Shown: in pieces, positions 9,240-18,781 of the stretch
Numbering within the stretch: the stretch's first letter is position 1
Layout of the letters: every line of letters begins with the position of its first letter
From: Microbacterium terricola
GTDB taxonomy: Bacteria; Actinomycetota; Actinomycetes; Actinomycetales; Microbacteriaceae
Direction: 5' to 3'
Assembly: GCF_027943945.1 (NCBI RefSeq)
Contig: NZ_AP027141.1
Span: 1,922,001-1,986,000 of the forward strand
DNA length: 64,000 nt
The notes under the pieces: model-generated
Database searches by the model: none
Told to the model about the DNA's origin: nothing
Seen by the model: only the letters and a program-made list of their open reading frames with translations
Made by a program: the position numbers and the translations under genes

Positions 9240-10163
9240 ATGTCCGAGACGACGCTCACAGACACCGTCCGCACGACGGGACAGAAGCCGGGGCAGGACG
9301 GCAGTCGCACGGCGGCCCGCCGCAGGCGCTGGATCCTCGAGGTCGGCTGGAAGTACCTGCTGGCGGTGGTGGTGCTCTTCTACGCCGTCTTCCCGCTCGT
9401 CTACATCCTCTCGGCGTCCTTCAACCCGAGCACGAGCCTCGCCGCCAGCAACGCGATCTTCTCGGCGTTCGACCTGTCGAACTACGCGGCCCTCGCCGAC
9501 ACGAGCTACTGGACCTGGTTCGCGAACACGCTGATCGTCGGCTTCGCCTCGGCGATCGGCGCCGTCCTGATGGGTGCCGCCGCCGCGTACGCGTTCTCGC
9601 GGTTCCGGTTCGCCGGGCGGCGCGGGGGCCTCACCACGCTCCTGATCATCCAGATGTTCCCGCAGGCGCTCGCCTTCGTCGCCATCTTCCTCATGCTGCT
9701 GAGCCTCGGCGAGGTCGTCCCCGCACTGGGGCTGAACTCCAAGCTCGCCCTGATCTGCGTGTATCTCGGCGGCGCGCTCGGCGTGAACACCTTCCTCATG
9801 TACGGGTTCTTCAACACCATCCCCATCGAGATCGACGAGTCCGCCAAGATCGACGGCGCCACGCACGCGCAGATCTTCTGGCGGCTGATCATCCCGCTGG
9901 TCACCCCGATCCTCGCGGTGGTCGCCCTGCTCTCGTTCATCGCGGCGTTCGGCGACTACATCGTGTCGAAGATCGTGCTCGTCTCCGAGGACAACTGGAC
10001 CCTCGCGGTCGGCATGTTCCAGTGGGTGTCGAACCAGCTCTCCGCCAACTGGGGACTGTTCGCCGCGGGGGCGGTGCTCGCCTCGATCCCGGTGCTGGTG
10101 CTGTTCTTCTCGCTGCAGCGCTACATCGTCGGCGGCCTCATCGCCGGCTCCGTCAAGGGCTGA
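9240..10163 (+). CDS. MalG-type ABC permease
   Basis: A 307-residue membrane permease with six predicted membrane segments and a short cytoplasmic N-terminus rich in basic residues. The EAA loop is visible as ESAKIDGATHAQIFWRLIIP. It forms a heterodimer with the MalF-type subunit, whose stop is 2 bp upstream of this ATG. It is the last gene of the GH42-importer operon. The gene ends 2 bp from the rsmI stop on the other strand, with no recognisable terminator between them. The energy-coupling ATPase must be encoded elsewhere, as is usual where a shared MsiK serves many importers. Confidence 0.94.
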   Translation: MSETTLTDTVRTTGQKPGQDGSRTAARRRRWILEVGWKYLLAVVVLFYAVFPLVYILSASFNPSTSLAASNAIFSAFDLSNYAALADTSYWTWFANTLIVGFASAIGAVLMGAAAAYAFSRFRFAGRRGGLTTLLIIQMFPQALAFVAIFLMLLSLGEVVPALGLNSKLALICVYLGGALGVNTFLMYGFFNTIPIEIDESAKIDGATHAQIFWRLIIPLVTPILAVVALLSFIAAFGDYIVSKIVLVSEDNWTLAVGMFQWVSNQLSANWGLFAAGAVLASIPVLVLFFSLQRYIVGGLIAGSVKG

Positions 10164-10165
10164 GC

Positions 10166-10984
10166 TCAGCGCTTGGCGGCCAGGCCGGCCTGATACAGCT
10201 CGCGCGACGAGTGCCCGGTGTGCGCGGAGACCTCCGCCGCAGCATCCTTCAGTCTGGTTCCGGCCGCCACCTGCGCGAGCACCTGGGCGACGGCGTCGGG
10301 GAACGCCACCTCCTGCTCGGTCGCGCCGTCGACGACGATGACGAGCTCGCCGCGCACCCCGGCGGCGGCCCACTCCACGAGCTCCGCGAGCGAGCCGCGC
10401 GCGACCTCCTCATGGAGCTTCGTGAGCTCCCGGCACACCGCCGCCCGCCGCTCTGCGCCGAACACCGCGGCCATGTCGGCGAGGGTCGCCCCCACCCTGG
10501 TCGGGGCGTCGAAGAAGACCATGGTGCGCGACTCGGCGGCCAGCGACCGGAACGCCGCGCGCCGCTCCCCCGACTTCCGCCCGACGAAACCCTCGAACGT
10601 GAAGCGGTCGGTCGGCAGCCCCGACACCGCGAGCGCGGTGAGCACGGCGCTCGGCCCGGGGATCGCCGTGACGGTGACCCCCTGCGCCGCGGCCTCCACG
10701 ACGAGCCCGTAGCCCGGATCGCTCACCGTCGGCATGCCCGCGTCGCTGAGCACCAGGAGGTCCTGCTCGCGCGCGAGCGCCACGAGCTCGGCAGCGCGCT
10801 GCTTCTCGTTGTGGTCGTGGAGGGCGATCAGCCGCGGGCGGTTGTCGATGCCGAGCGCAGCGAGGAGCCGCTGTGTGGTGCGGGTGTCCTCCGCGGCGAT
10901 GACGGTCGCCGATCCGAGCGCCTCGATCAGCCGCCGCGACGCGTCAGAGAGGTTCCCGATCGGCGTCGCAGCGAGGATGATCAC
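10166..10984 (-). CDS. rsmI: 16S rRNA (cytidine(1402)-2'-O)-methyltransferase
   Basis: A 272-residue SAM-dependent methyltransferase of the RsmI family (tetrapyrrole methylase fold), which 2'-O-methylates C1402 of 16S rRNA. Diagnostic blocks are ILAATPIGNLSD at the N-terminus, AEDTRTTQRLL, LVLSDAGMPTVSDPG and AIPGPSAVLTAL. Length is normal. Start is a GTG at 10984, 6 nt after a TATGCT -10 element. It diverges from the mannosyltransferase gene across only 23 bp, so both promoters share DNA. Confidence 0.96.
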   Translation of the reverse strand: MIILAATPIGNLSDASRRLIEALGSATVIAAEDTRTTQRLLAALGIDNRPRLIALHDHNEKQRAAELVALAREQDLLVLSDAGMPTVSDPGYGLVVEAAAQGVTVTAIPGPSAVLTALAVSGLPTDRFTFEGFVGRKSGERRAAFRSLAAESRTMVFFDAPTRVGATLADMAAVFGAERRAAVCRELTKLHEEVARGSLAELVEWAAAGVRGELVIVVDGATEQEVAFPDAVAQVLAQVAAGTRLKDAAAEVSAHTGHSSRELYQAGLAAKR

Positions 10985-11007
10985 CGCCCCAGCATAGGCT
11001 GGGCATC
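10985..11007. promoter_or_regulatory. Minimal divergent promoter for rsmI and pmt, both leaderless
   Basis: Overlapping head-to-head -10 boxes lie in a 23-bp gap: TATGCT on the minus strand (10996-10991), 6 nt from the rsmI GTG, and TAGGCT on the plus strand (10995-11000), 7 nt from the pmt GTG. Polymerase could occupy only one at a time. Confidence 0.6.
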
Positions 11008-12546
11008 GTGACGACGACCGCTCCGAGCCCGCAGGGGGCCCGCCTCTCGCTGTACGACCGCTGGGCCTCGCGCGTCGTCACCGATCCGGCGATCGCCCGC
11101 CGCTGGCGCTGGCTCGCCCCCACCCTCATCACCCTGCTCGCCGGCGTGCTGCGGCTGTGGAACCTCGGCCATCCGCACGCCCTCGTCTTCGACGAGACGT
11201 ACTACGCCAAGGACTCCTGGACGCAGTGGAACCTGGGCTACCCCGCCACCTGGCCCGAGGAGGCCGACCCGCGGTTCCTCGCGGGCGAGACCGACATCTT
11301 CTCGACCGTCGGCAGCTTCGTCGTGCACCCGCCCCTCGGGCGGTTCCTGATCGGCATCGGGTTCGGACTGTTCGGCCCTGACACGGCCGTCGCGTGGCGG
11401 GTGATCGCCGCCCTGGTCGGCACGGCGGTGGTGCTCAGCGTCTACCTGATCGCCCGGCACCTGACCGGCTCCACCTCGTTCGCGAGCGTGGCAGGGCTGC
11501 TGATGGCCGTCGACGGCCTGGCGATCGTGCTGAGCCGCGTGGCCCTGCTCGACATCTTCCTGACGTTCTTCGTGCTGCTCGCGGTCTGGTTCGTCCTGCT
11601 CGACCGGCGCACGCACCTGCGCCGGCTCGAAGCCGCGATCGACGACGCCGCCGCGCGCGACCCCGACGCCGATCCGTCCCCGTGGGGGCCGGTGTTCTGG
11701 AACCGCCCGTGGGTCCTCGCCGCGGGCGCCGCGATCGGCGCGGCCACCGCCGTCAAGTGGTCGGGGCTGTACGTCGCCGCCGCCCTCGGCGTCTACCTCG
11801 TCGTCACTGACGCGCTCGCCCGGCGTCGCCTCGGCGTCGCGTTCTGGCCGCTCGCCGCCGTCGTGCGTCAGGGGGTCGTGGCGTTCCTGCTGTTCATCCC
11901 GGTGGCGGTGGCGGTCTACCTGGCATCCTGGATCGGCTGGCTCACCACGGAGGGCGGCTGGGATCGCAGCGCAGACCCTGATGCATCGGCGCTGCAGAAC
12001 CTGTGGACCTACCACCAGGCCATCTACAACTTCCACGTCGGCCTGACCGCGCCGCACGGGTACGCGTCGCCGGCATGGCAGTGGCCGCTGCTGCTGCGGC
12101 CGACCTCGATGTACTACCAGCAGCAGGGCGACCTGGTGCAGAACATCTACAGCATGCCGAATCCGCTGATCTGGTACGCCGGCGTCGCCGCCGTGATCTG
12201 GCTCGGCTACCGGTTCGTCGTCGCCCGCGACTGGCGGCACGCGATCGTCCTGGTCGGCGTCGGGGCGACCTACCTGCCCTGGCTGCTGTACCCGGAGCGC
12301 ACGATCTTCCAGTTCTATACGATCGCGACCCTGCCGTTCCTGGTGCTCGCGCTCACCTTCGCGCTGCGTGCCGTCGCGGGCGCGCCCGGTGATTCGGCCT
12401 ACCGGCGCACGTCAGGGCAGCGCGTCGTCGGCGTGTTCCTCGTCGTCGCTCTCGCCCTGTCGGCGTTCTGGTATCCGATCCTCACGGGCACGCCGGTGCC
12501 GTACAGCTTCTGGCAGCTGCACAACTGGATGCCCGGCTGGATCTGA
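11008..12546 (+). CDS. pmt: Dolichyl-phosphate-mannose-type protein mannosyltransferase
   Basis: A 512-residue polytopic membrane protein of the PMT/GT39 family, which transfers mannose from polyprenyl-phosphate-mannose to Ser/Thr of secreted proteins. The catalytic acidic pair is visible in ALVFDETYYAKDSW after the first membrane segment, and about ten further hydrophobic segments follow. A conserved loop near residues 360-390 (TSMYYQQQGDLVQNIYSMPN) is typical of actinobacterial Pmt. In mycobacteria and streptomycetes the enzyme acts together with Sec export. The gene stands alone, divergent from rsmI. Start is the GTG at 11008, fixed by the adjacent -10 box. Confidence 0.92.
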   Translation: MTTTAPSPQGARLSLYDRWASRVVTDPAIARRWRWLAPTLITLLAGVLRLWNLGHPHALVFDETYYAKDSWTQWNLGYPATWPEEADPRFLAGETDIFSTVGSFVVHPPLGRFLIGIGFGLFGPDTAVAWRVIAALVGTAVVLSVYLIARHLTGSTSFASVAGLLMAVDGLAIVLSRVALLDIFLTFFVLLAVWFVLLDRRTHLRRLEAAIDDAAARDPDADPSPWGPVFWNRPWVLAAGAAIGAATAVKWSGLYVAAALGVYLVVTDALARRRLGVAFWPLAAVVRQGVVAFLLFIPVAVAVYLASWIGWLTTEGGWDRSADPDASALQNLWTYHQAIYNFHVGLTAPHGYASPAWQWPLLLRPTSMYYQQQGDLVQNIYSMPNPLIWYAGVAAVIWLGYRFVVARDWRHAIVLVGVGATYLPWLLYPERTIFQFYTIATLPFLVLALTFALRAVAGAPGDSAYRRTSGQRVVGVFLVVALALSAFWYPILTGTPVPYSFWQLHNWMPGWI

Positions 12547-12555
12547 CGCGCCCGT

Positions 12556-13875
12556 TCACGGACGAGCGGATGCTGCCGCCCCCGCCGCGGCGGGCAGCGC
12601 CGCGATGATGCGCTCGACGGTCTCGTCGTCGTGCGCCGCGGTGAGGAACCACGCCTCGAACACGCTGGGCGGGAGCGAGACGCCGGCCTCGAGCATGGCG
12701 TGGAAGAACGGCGGGTAGCGCCAGGCGTCCTGGTCCTTCGCGTCGGCATAGTCGCGCACAGGGGTGTCGCGGAAGGCGACCGAGAAGAGGCTGCCCGCCC
12801 GCGAGATCGTGTGCGCGACACCGGCGGCCCCGAGCGCCTCGTCGAGCGCCGACGAGACGGCGGCGGCGGCCGCATCCACTCGGCGGTAGACTGCGTCGTC
12901 GGCGAGCCGGAGCGTCGCGATCCCCGCGGCCACCGCGAGCGGATTGCCGCTCAGCGTGCCGGCCTGGTAGACGGGGCCGAGCGGGGCGAGCAGCTCGAGC
13001 AGGTCGCGCCGCCCCCCGATCGCGGCCAGCGGCATGCCGCCGCCGATGACCTTGCCGAAGGTGATCAGGTCGGGAGTCCACGCGGCCCCCGCACGCTGCT
13101 CGAGACCCCACCAGCCGGCCGGGCCGACCCGGAAGCCGGTGAGCACCTCATCGAGGATCAGCAGAGCGCCGTGCGCGTGCGCGGTGTCGACGAGGAACGC
13201 GTTGAACCCCGGGTCGGGCACGAGCACGCCGGCGTTGGCGCCCGCGGCCTCGGTGATGATCGCGGCGATGCGCCCTGGATGCGCGGCGAACGCGGCCTCG
13301 ACGGCAGCGCGGTCGTTGTACGGCAGCACGAGCGTGAGCCCGGCGATCTCGGCGGGCACGCCGGCGGAGCCGGGCAGCCCGAGCGTGGCGATCCCCGAGC
13401 CGGACTCGGCCAGCAGCCCGTCGGAGTGACCGTGGTAGTGGCCGGCGAACTTGATGATCACGTCACGACCGGTCGCCCCGCGGGCGATGCGGATCGCGGT
13501 CATGGTCGCCTCCGTGCCGGTCGAGACGAGCCGCAGCCGCTCGATGGCGGCCCGGCCGTCTACCTGGAGCCGGTCGATGACGAGCTCGGCGAGCTCGGTC
13601 TCGCCCGGCGTCGACGCGCCGAACGACAGGCCTCGCGCGGCCGCGTCCTGCACCGCCGCGACGACCTCGGGGTGCGCGTGGCCGAGCAGCGCGGGGCCCC
13701 ACGAGGCGACCAGGTCGATGTAGTCGCGACCGGTCACGTCGCGCACGCGCGGGCCGGACGCCGACACGATCGACAGCGGCGTGCCGCCGACCGAGCCGAA
13801 GGCCCGCACCGGCGAGTTCACGCCGCCGGGGATCACCGCGCGGGCGCGGGTGGCTGCGGTCTCGTTCGTGGTCAT
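12556..13875 (-). CDS. hemL: Glutamate-1-semialdehyde 2,1-aminomutase
   Basis: A 439-residue PLP enzyme of aminotransferase class III that isomerises glutamate-1-semialdehyde to 5-aminolevulinate, the second step of the C5 haem route. The N-terminal [13 protein letters not shown] is a strong HemL signature, and the PLP lysine is in [13 protein letters not shown]. It is the last gene of the minus-strand haem operon and complements hemA, the first C5 enzyme, at the other end of the cluster. The ATG at 13875 has a GAGGAG ribosome-binding site. It lies 26 bp after hemB. Confidence 0.96.
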   Translation of the reverse strand: MTTNETAATRARAVIPGGVNSPVRAFGSVGGTPLSIVSASGPRVRDVTGRDYIDLVASWGPALLGHAHPEVVAAVQDAAARGLSFGASTPGETELAELVIDRLQVDGRAAIERLRLVSTGTEATMTAIRIARGATGRDVIIKFAGHYHGHSDGLLAESGSGIATLGLPGSAGVPAEIAGLTLVLPYNDRAAVEAAFAAHPGRIAAIITEAAGANAGVLVPDPGFNAFLVDTAHAHGALLILDEVLTGFRVGPAGWWGLEQRAGAAWTPDLITFGKVIGGGMPLAAIGGRRDLLELLAPLGPVYQAGTLSGNPLAVAAGIATLRLADDAVYRRVDAAAAAVSSALDEALGAAGVAHTISRAGSLFSVAFRDTPVRDYADAKDQDAWRYPPFFHAMLEAGVSLPPSVFEAWFLTAAHDDETVERIIAALPAAAGAAASARP

Positions 13876-13901
13876 GCGTGTCTCCTCGTTCGGCTCGTGA
13901 C

Positions 13902-14885
13902 TCAGCGGCCGGAGAGCCGCGCGGCGAGCTCGAGCGCCCAGTAGGTCAGCACCGCGTCGGCGCCGGCGCGGAAGATCGAGGTCACCGACTCGTCGACCGC
14001 ACGCTCGCGGTCGATCCAGCCGTGCGCCGCGGCGGCCTCGATCATGGCGTACTCGCCGCTGACCTGGTACGCCCAGACCTGCACCGGTGAGGATGCTGCG
14101 GCATCCGCCAGCACGTCGAGGTACGACATCGCGGGCTTGACCATCACGATGTCTGCGCCCTCTGCCACGTCGAACGCGATCTCGCGGGCGCCCTCGCGCC
14201 GGTTGGCTGGGTCGAGCTGGTAGGTGCGGCGATCGCCCTCGAGCGAGGACTGCACCGCCTCGCGGAAGGGTCCGTAGAACGCCGAGGCGTACTTGGCGGC
14301 GTAGCCCAGCAGGGCGACGTCGGCGTGGCCGGCCGCATCGAGGGCGGTGCGGACCTCGGCGGTCTGGCCGTCCATCATCCCGGACAGCCCGAGGAGGTGC
14401 GACCCGGCCTCGGCCTGGGCGAGGGCCATGTCGCGATAGCGGACCAGCGTGGCGTCGTTGTCGACCCGGCCGCGGGCGTCGAGGACGCCGCAGTGCCCGT
14501 GGTCGGTGAACTCGTCCAGGCACAGGTCCGTCTGCACGACGAGGGCATCGCCCACCTCGGTCGCGGCGATGCGGGTTGCGACGTTGAGGATGCCGCCCGG
14601 GTCGGTCGCCCCGGAGCCCTCGGCGTCCTTGTGCGTCGGGATGCCGAAGAGCATGACGCCGCCGATGCCGGCCTCGGCCGCCCGGTGCAGCTCGGCCTTG
14701 AGCGAGTCGAGCGAGTGCTGGACCACGCCGGGCATCGAACTGATCGGCACGGGCTCCGCGCTGTCCTCGCGGACGAACAGCGGCAGCACGAGCTGCTCGG
14801 GCGCCGGCCGGGTCTCGCGGACCAGTCGCCGCCAGGCCGGGGTCGCGCGGGTGCGCCGCAGGCGCTCGGACGGGAACCCGGTCAC
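13902..14885 (-). CDS. hemB: Delta-aminolevulinic acid dehydratase (porphobilinogen synthase)
   Basis: A 327-residue enzyme that condenses two 5-aminolevulinate molecules to porphobilinogen. The Schiff-base lysine is in [13 protein letters not shown] and a second active-site lysine in [16 protein letters not shown]. The metal-binding stretch reads [16 protein letters not shown], so one of the three zinc cysteines of the classic site is replaced by Asp, a mixed type that may favour magnesium. Start is the GTG at 14885, which overlaps the hemC stop as GTGA, indicating translational coupling. Function is certain from sequence; metal preference is inferred. Confidence 0.96.
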   Translation of the reverse strand: MTGFPSERLRRTRATPAWRRLVRETRPAPEQLVLPLFVREDSAEPVPISSMPGVVQHSLDSLKAELHRAAEAGIGGVMLFGIPTHKDAEGSGATDPGGILNVATRIAATEVGDALVVQTDLCLDEFTDHGHCGVLDARGRVDNDATLVRYRDMALAQAEAGSHLLGLSGMMDGQTAEVRTALDAAGHADVALLGYAAKYASAFYGPFREAVQSSLEGDRRTYQLDPANRREGAREIAFDVAEGADIVMVKPAMSYLDVLADAAASSPVQVWAYQVSGEYAMIEAAAAHGWIDRERAVDESVTSIFRAGADAVLTYWALELAARLSGR

Positions 14886-15817
14886 GAGCGGTCCTCCGCA
14901 CCGGGGTCGCGCAGCGGGGCGAGGTCGGCTGCGCCCAGGGCGAGCAGCTCGTCGGCGACCCGGACGGCCAGCTCCTCGGCCACGTCGACGTCGTCGGCGG
15001 CGGCGTGCGAGCTGGTCAGCTGGGCCGAGCCGTCCGGCGCGTAGACGCGGGCGCTGAGGAAGACGAGGTCGTCCTCGAAGAACGCGTGCACCCCGATCGG
15101 GGCGGCGCACCCTGCTTCGAGCCTCGCCAGCACGCCCCGCTCCGCCTCGGCGGTGATGCGCGAGGCGCGGTGGTCGATGCGGCGGATGCGGCCGTCGAAC
15201 GGGTTCTCCCCCGCGCGCACCTCGACCGCGAGGGCACCCTGCGCCGCAGCGGTCGGCCACGAGTCCGGCGAGAGCAGCTCGGTGGCGGCCTCGTCGAGGC
15301 GCCCGAGCCGATCGAGGCCCGCCGCGGCGAGCACGACGGCGTCGAGCGCCCGCTCCGGGTCGTCGGCTCCGACGCGGGCGAGCCGCGTGTCGACGTTGCC
15401 GCGGATGTCGACGAGCACGAGGTCGGGGCGGCGCGCCGCCAGCTGCGCGCGGCGCCGCGGGGAGCCCGTGCCGACGCGCGCGCCCTCAGGCAGCGTCTCG
15501 AGGGTGAGGCCGTCGCGGGCGCAGAGCGCGTCGCGCACATCGGCGCGGCGGGGCACGGCGGCGATCCTCAGGCCGGGCTCGGCGACGGTGGGCAGGTCCT
15601 TGTACGAGTGGACGACAGCATCCACCTCCCCTGCCAGCAGCGCGTCGCGCAGCGCCTTCGCGAACACCCCGGTGCCGCCGAGCGACGCCAGCGACGCGGT
15701 CGACGTGTCGCCCTCCGAGGTGATCGTGACGAGCTCACCGCCGAGCTGCGCGGCGACCGTGCCCGCCTGGGTCATCGCGAGGGCGCTCGCCCGCGTGCCG
15801 ATGCGCAGCGCGCTCAC
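14882..15817 (-). CDS. hemC: Hydroxymethylbilane synthase (porphobilinogen deaminase)
   Basis: A 311-residue enzyme that polymerises four porphobilinogens into hydroxymethylbilane. The N-terminus [16 protein letters not shown] and the cofactor-binding region with [12 protein letters not shown] (the dipyrromethane Cys) are diagnostic. Start is the GTG at 15817, overlapping the cpfC stop by 4 bp; longer in-frame readings would run through cpfC. The product needs HemD to form uroporphyrinogen III, but no hemD is found here although HemE, the next enzyme, is present. Confidence 0.96.
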   Translation of the reverse strand: MSALRIGTRASALAMTQAGTVAAQLGGELVTITSEGDTSTASLASLGGTGVFAKALRDALLAGEVDAVVHSYKDLPTVAEPGLRIAAVPRRADVRDALCARDGLTLETLPEGARVGTGSPRRRAQLAARRPDLVLVDIRGNVDTRLARVGADDPERALDAVVLAAAGLDRLGRLDEAATELLSPDSWPTAAAQGALAVEVRAGENPFDGRIRRIDHRASRITAEAERGVLARLEAGCAAPIGVHAFFEDDLVFLSARVYAPDGSAQLTSSHAAADDVDVAEELAVRVADELLALGAADLAPLRDPGAEDRS

Positions 15818-16962
15818 GGCGCGATCCCGGCGAGGGCGGGCTTGAACCCGAGGCGGATGTTCTCGCAGCATCCGGGTCGGCAGACGTCGAACCACGGACC
15901 GAGCGAGGTCAGCGCGGGCCGCTCGGAGGTCGGCACGCCGTCACGGCGCTCCAGCACGAGATCGACGAGCCCGCTCACGAAGGCCGCGTGCACGCCGGGG
16001 GTCGGCACCCGCACGGCCGTCATGCCGTGCTCGCGCGCAGTGTCGAGCGCCTCGGTGTCGAGGTCCCACTTCACTTCCATGTGGTCCGAGATGAACCCGA
16101 CCGGCACGATGACGAGACCCGTGACCCCGTCGGCGGCGAGCTCCTCGATGCGGTCGTTGATGTCGGGCTCGAGCCAGGGCTGGCTGGGCGGGCCCGAGCG
16201 CGACTGGTAGACGAGATCCCACGGGACGTCCGGGTGCCCGGCCATGACGACCTCGGCGACCGCGAGGTGCTGCGCCGCGTACGCGCCGCCCTCGCCGAAG
16301 TCGCGGTCGCGCGGGCCCGAGCGCACGGCGTCGTCCGTCGGCACGGAGTGCGTCGCGAAGAGCACGTGCACCTTGGGCGTGTCGCCGAGCTCGGCGATGC
16401 CCGCGTTCACGCCGTCGATGAACGGCTGCACGAAGCCGGGGTGGTCGAAGAACTGGCGCACCTTGTCGATCGCGATGACGCCGGCGAGGCCGGTCTCGTC
16501 GAGTGCCATGGCGTAGTCCTCGCGGTACTGCCGGCAGCTCGAGTAGGACGAGTAGGCGCTCGTGCCGATCGCGATGAGCTTGGTGAAGCCGCGGTCGTCC
16601 GCCTCGCGCAGGGCGTCGGCGAGGTAGGGCGCCCAGTTGCGGTTGCCCCACAGCACGGGGAGGTCGATGCCGCGCGACGCCAGCTCGGCCTCGAGCGCGG
16701 CCTTGAGCTCGCGGTTCTGGTCGTTGATCGGGCTCACGCCGCCGAAGGCGCGGTAGTGGTGCGCGACCTCCTCGAGGCGCTCCTCGGGGATGCCGCGGCC
16801 GCGTGTGACGTTGCGGAGGAAGGGGATGACGTCATCCTGCCCCTCCGGCCCGCCGAAGCTCGCGAGCAGGATCGCGTCGTACGCGACGGCCTCCTCGACG
16901 TGCTCCGCACCGTCGGCGGCGGCCGGCGTCGCGCCGGGCACGGGACCCTGCGCGCCGGTCAC
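15814..16962 (-). CDS. cpfC: Coproporphyrin III ferrochelatase
   Basis: A 382-residue ferrochelatase. Together with ChdC next door it points to the coproporphyrin-dependent route, in which iron is inserted into coproporphyrin III. Visible blocks are ILLASFGGPEGQDDVIPFL, FATHSVP with the catalytic His, and VIVPVGFISDHMEVKWDLD. A CRQYREDY cysteine and a CRPGCC cluster near the C-terminus probably bind the [2Fe-2S] centre known in actinobacterial enzymes. An Ala/Pro-rich N-terminal stretch of about 28 residues precedes the core. Start is the GTG at 16962, overlapping chdC as GTGA. Confidence 0.94.
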   Translation of the reverse strand: MTGAQGPVPGATPAAADGAEHVEEAVAYDAILLASFGGPEGQDDVIPFLRNVTRGRGIPEERLEEVAHHYRAFGGVSPINDQNRELKAALEAELASRGIDLPVLWGNRNWAPYLADALREADDRGFTKLIAIGTSAYSSYSSCRQYREDYAMALDETGLAGVIAIDKVRQFFDHPGFVQPFIDGVNAGIAELGDTPKVHVLFATHSVPTDDAVRSGPRDRDFGEGGAYAAQHLAVAEVVMAGHPDVPWDLVYQSRSGPPSQPWLEPDINDRIEELAADGVTGLVIVPVGFISDHMEVKWDLDTEALDTAREHGMTAVRVPTPGVHAAFVSGLVDLVLERRDGVPTSERPALTSLGPWFDVCRPGCCENIRLGFKPALAGIAP

Positions 16963-17615
16963 GAGAGCACCTCCGCCAACTCGGATGCCGCGATGAGCCG
17001 GCCCGTGAAGAACGGGACCTCCTCGCGGACGTGCCGGCGCGCCTCGGTGGCCCGCAGGTGGCGCATCAGGTCGACCAGCTCGATGGGGTCGTCCGCCTCG
17101 AGCGCGAGCAGCCACTCGTAGTCGCCGAGGGCGAAGCTCGCGACGGTGTTCGACTGCACCTGCGGGTACTCGCGGCCCTTGAGACCGTGGTCGCGCAGCA
17201 TCTCGCCGCGCTCCTCGGCGGGCAGGATGTACCACTCGTAGCTGCGGACGAACGGGTACACCGTGACCCACTGCTTCGGCGCGAGGCCGCGCGCATACGC
17301 GGGGGCGTGGTCGCGACTGAACTCCGCGTCGCGGTGCACGCCGAGGGCGTTCCACGTCGGCAGGAGGGGGGCGAGCTCCGCGCTCCGGCGCAGCGCGCGC
17401 AGCGCTGCTTGGAGCTCGTCGGCCGCGTGGCCGACCAGCCAGATGAGCACGTCAGCATCCGCCCGCAGGCCCGACACGTCGTAGACCCCCCGCACGGTGT
17501 CGCCGAGCTCGGCGATCACGTCGGCGGCCGAGGGACGGTCCCCGTCGAGGGTCGCGGGGTGCGGGTCGCGCCGCAGCACGGCCCAGAGGGCGTAGTGGTG
17601 GGTCTGGTCGCTCAC
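16959..17615 (-). CDS. chdC: Coproheme decarboxylase (HemQ)
   Basis: A 218-residue chlorite-dismutase-fold protein that oxidatively decarboxylates coproheme to haem b in Gram-positive bacteria. YPFVRSYEWY carries the catalytic tyrosine region, and MLRDHGLKGREYP holds the proximal haem-ligand histidine. It sits between hemE and cpfC. In many related genomes the coproporphyrinogen oxidase gene (cgoX/hemY) lies between hemE and chdC; here that interval is only 36 bp. Start is the ATG at 17615. Confidence 0.95.
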   Translation of the reverse strand: MSDQTHHYALWAVLRRDPHPATLDGDRPSAADVIAELGDTVRGVYDVSGLRADADVLIWLVGHAADELQAALRALRRSAELAPLLPTWNALGVHRDAEFSRDHAPAYARGLAPKQWVTVYPFVRSYEWYILPAEERGEMLRDHGLKGREYPQVQSNTVASFALGDYEWLLALEADDPIELVDLMRHLRATEARRHVREEVPFFTGRLIAASELAEVLS

Positions 17616-17651
17616 CCGTCCATCCTCCCCCGCTTCTCGCGGACCCGCGAA

Positions 17652-18728
17652 TCAGCGGCCGGATTCGTGCACGATCTCCACAATCCGGGTGAGCACGCCC
17701 GGGTCGGTGTCCGGGGGCACGCCGTGTCCGAGGTTCACGATGTGGGCGGGCGCTGCGCTGCCGCGCTCGATGACGTCGGCGACGTGGCGGGCGATCAAGG
17801 GCTCCCCCGCGGTCAGCAGCGCCGGGTCGAGGTTGCCCTGCAGCGGCACCGCGCCGCCGAGGCGCTCATTCGCCTCGTCGAGCGGCAGCCGCCAGTCGAT
17901 GCCGATGACGTCGGCGCCGAGTCCGCGCTGGAGGTCGAGCATCTCGCCCATCCCGAGGCCGAAGTGGATGCGGGGCACCTCGAGGCCGCGCAGCGCGTCG
18001 AAGGCGCGGCGGCTGTGCGGGGCGACGCGGCGCTGGTAGTCGGTGCGCGAGAGCGACCCTGCCCACGAGTCGAAGAGCTGGACGACGCTCGCACCGGCGA
18101 GCACCTGTGCCCGCAGGAACGCCCCGGTGACGTCGGCGCACCAGTTCAGCAGGGTGGCCCAGGTCTGCGGGTCGGTGCGCATGAGCGCCCGGGCGCGCAG
18201 CTGCTCGCGCGACGGACCGCCCTCGATGAGATAGCTCGCGAGCGTGTAGGGCGCACCTCCGAAGCCGATGAGGGGTGTCGAGCCGAGCTCCGCGACGGTG
18301 AGCGCGACCGCCTCGCTGATCGGCGCGAACACCTCCGGGTCGACCGGGCGCAGTGCCATCACGTCGGCGGCGGAGCGGATGGGGTCATCGAGCACGGGGC
18401 CGCGTCCCGGCACGATCCGCACGTCGACGCCGGCCAGCAGCACGGGCACGACGATGTCGCTGAAGAACACGGCGGCGTCGACGCCGTGGCGGCGCACGGG
18501 CTGCAGGGTGATCTCGCTCGCGAGCGCCGGATCGAGGCAGGCGTCGAGCATCTCGGTGCCCGCCCGCGACGCGCGGTATTCGGGCAGCGAGCGACCGGCC
18601 TGGCGCATGAACCACACCGGCAGCGTGTCGGAGCGCTCACCCCGCGCGGCCCGCACGAGCGGCGACGACGCGGTGCGCCCGTCCACGAGCGGATGCTGCG
18701 ACGGCAGGGATGTGGGGAGCGATGGCAT
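17652..18728 (-). CDS. hemE: Uroporphyrinogen decarboxylase
   Basis: A 358-residue TIM-barrel enzyme that decarboxylates uroporphyrinogen III to coproporphyrinogen III. The signature [16 protein letters not shown] near residues 37-52 and FSDIVVP are diagnostic. It is the first gene of the minus-strand haem operon. ATG at 18728 follows a TAGCCT -10 box by 6 nt. The intervening GGAGGG touches the ATG directly, too close to act as a normal ribosome-binding site, so a leaderless start is preferred. It diverges from hemA across 53 bp. Confidence 0.96.
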   Translation of the reverse strand: MPSLPTSLPSQHPLVDGRTASSPLVRAARGERSDTLPVWFMRQAGRSLPEYRASRAGTEMLDACLDPALASEITLQPVRRHGVDAAVFFSDIVVPVLLAGVDVRIVPGRGPVLDDPIRSAADVMALRPVDPEVFAPISEAVALTVAELGSTPLIGFGGAPYTLASYLIEGGPSREQLRARALMRTDPQTWATLLNWCADVTGAFLRAQVLAGASVVQLFDSWAGSLSRTDYQRRVAPHSRRAFDALRGLEVPRIHFGLGMGEMLDLQRGLGADVIGIDWRLPLDEANERLGGAVPLQGNLDPALLTAGEPLIARHVADVIERGSAAPAHIVNLGHGVPPDTDPGVLTRIVEIVHESGR

Positions 18729-18781
18729 CCCTCCAGGCTAGGCGCACCGGGGTCGGGCGAGGTGCCGGGTAGAATCGCCGG
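18729..18781. promoter_or_regulatory. Divergent hemE/hemA promoter region
   Basis: TAGCCT on the minus strand (18740-18735) is 6 nt from the hemE ATG, and TAGAAT on the plus strand (18770-18775) is 6 nt from the hemA GTG. Both transcripts appear leaderless. No operator palindrome is evident in the 53 bp. Confidence 0.6.

Noticed and set aside
17616..17651. A short or broken cgoX/hemY gene between hemE and chdC
   Set aside because: The gap is 36 bp and holds no remnant.
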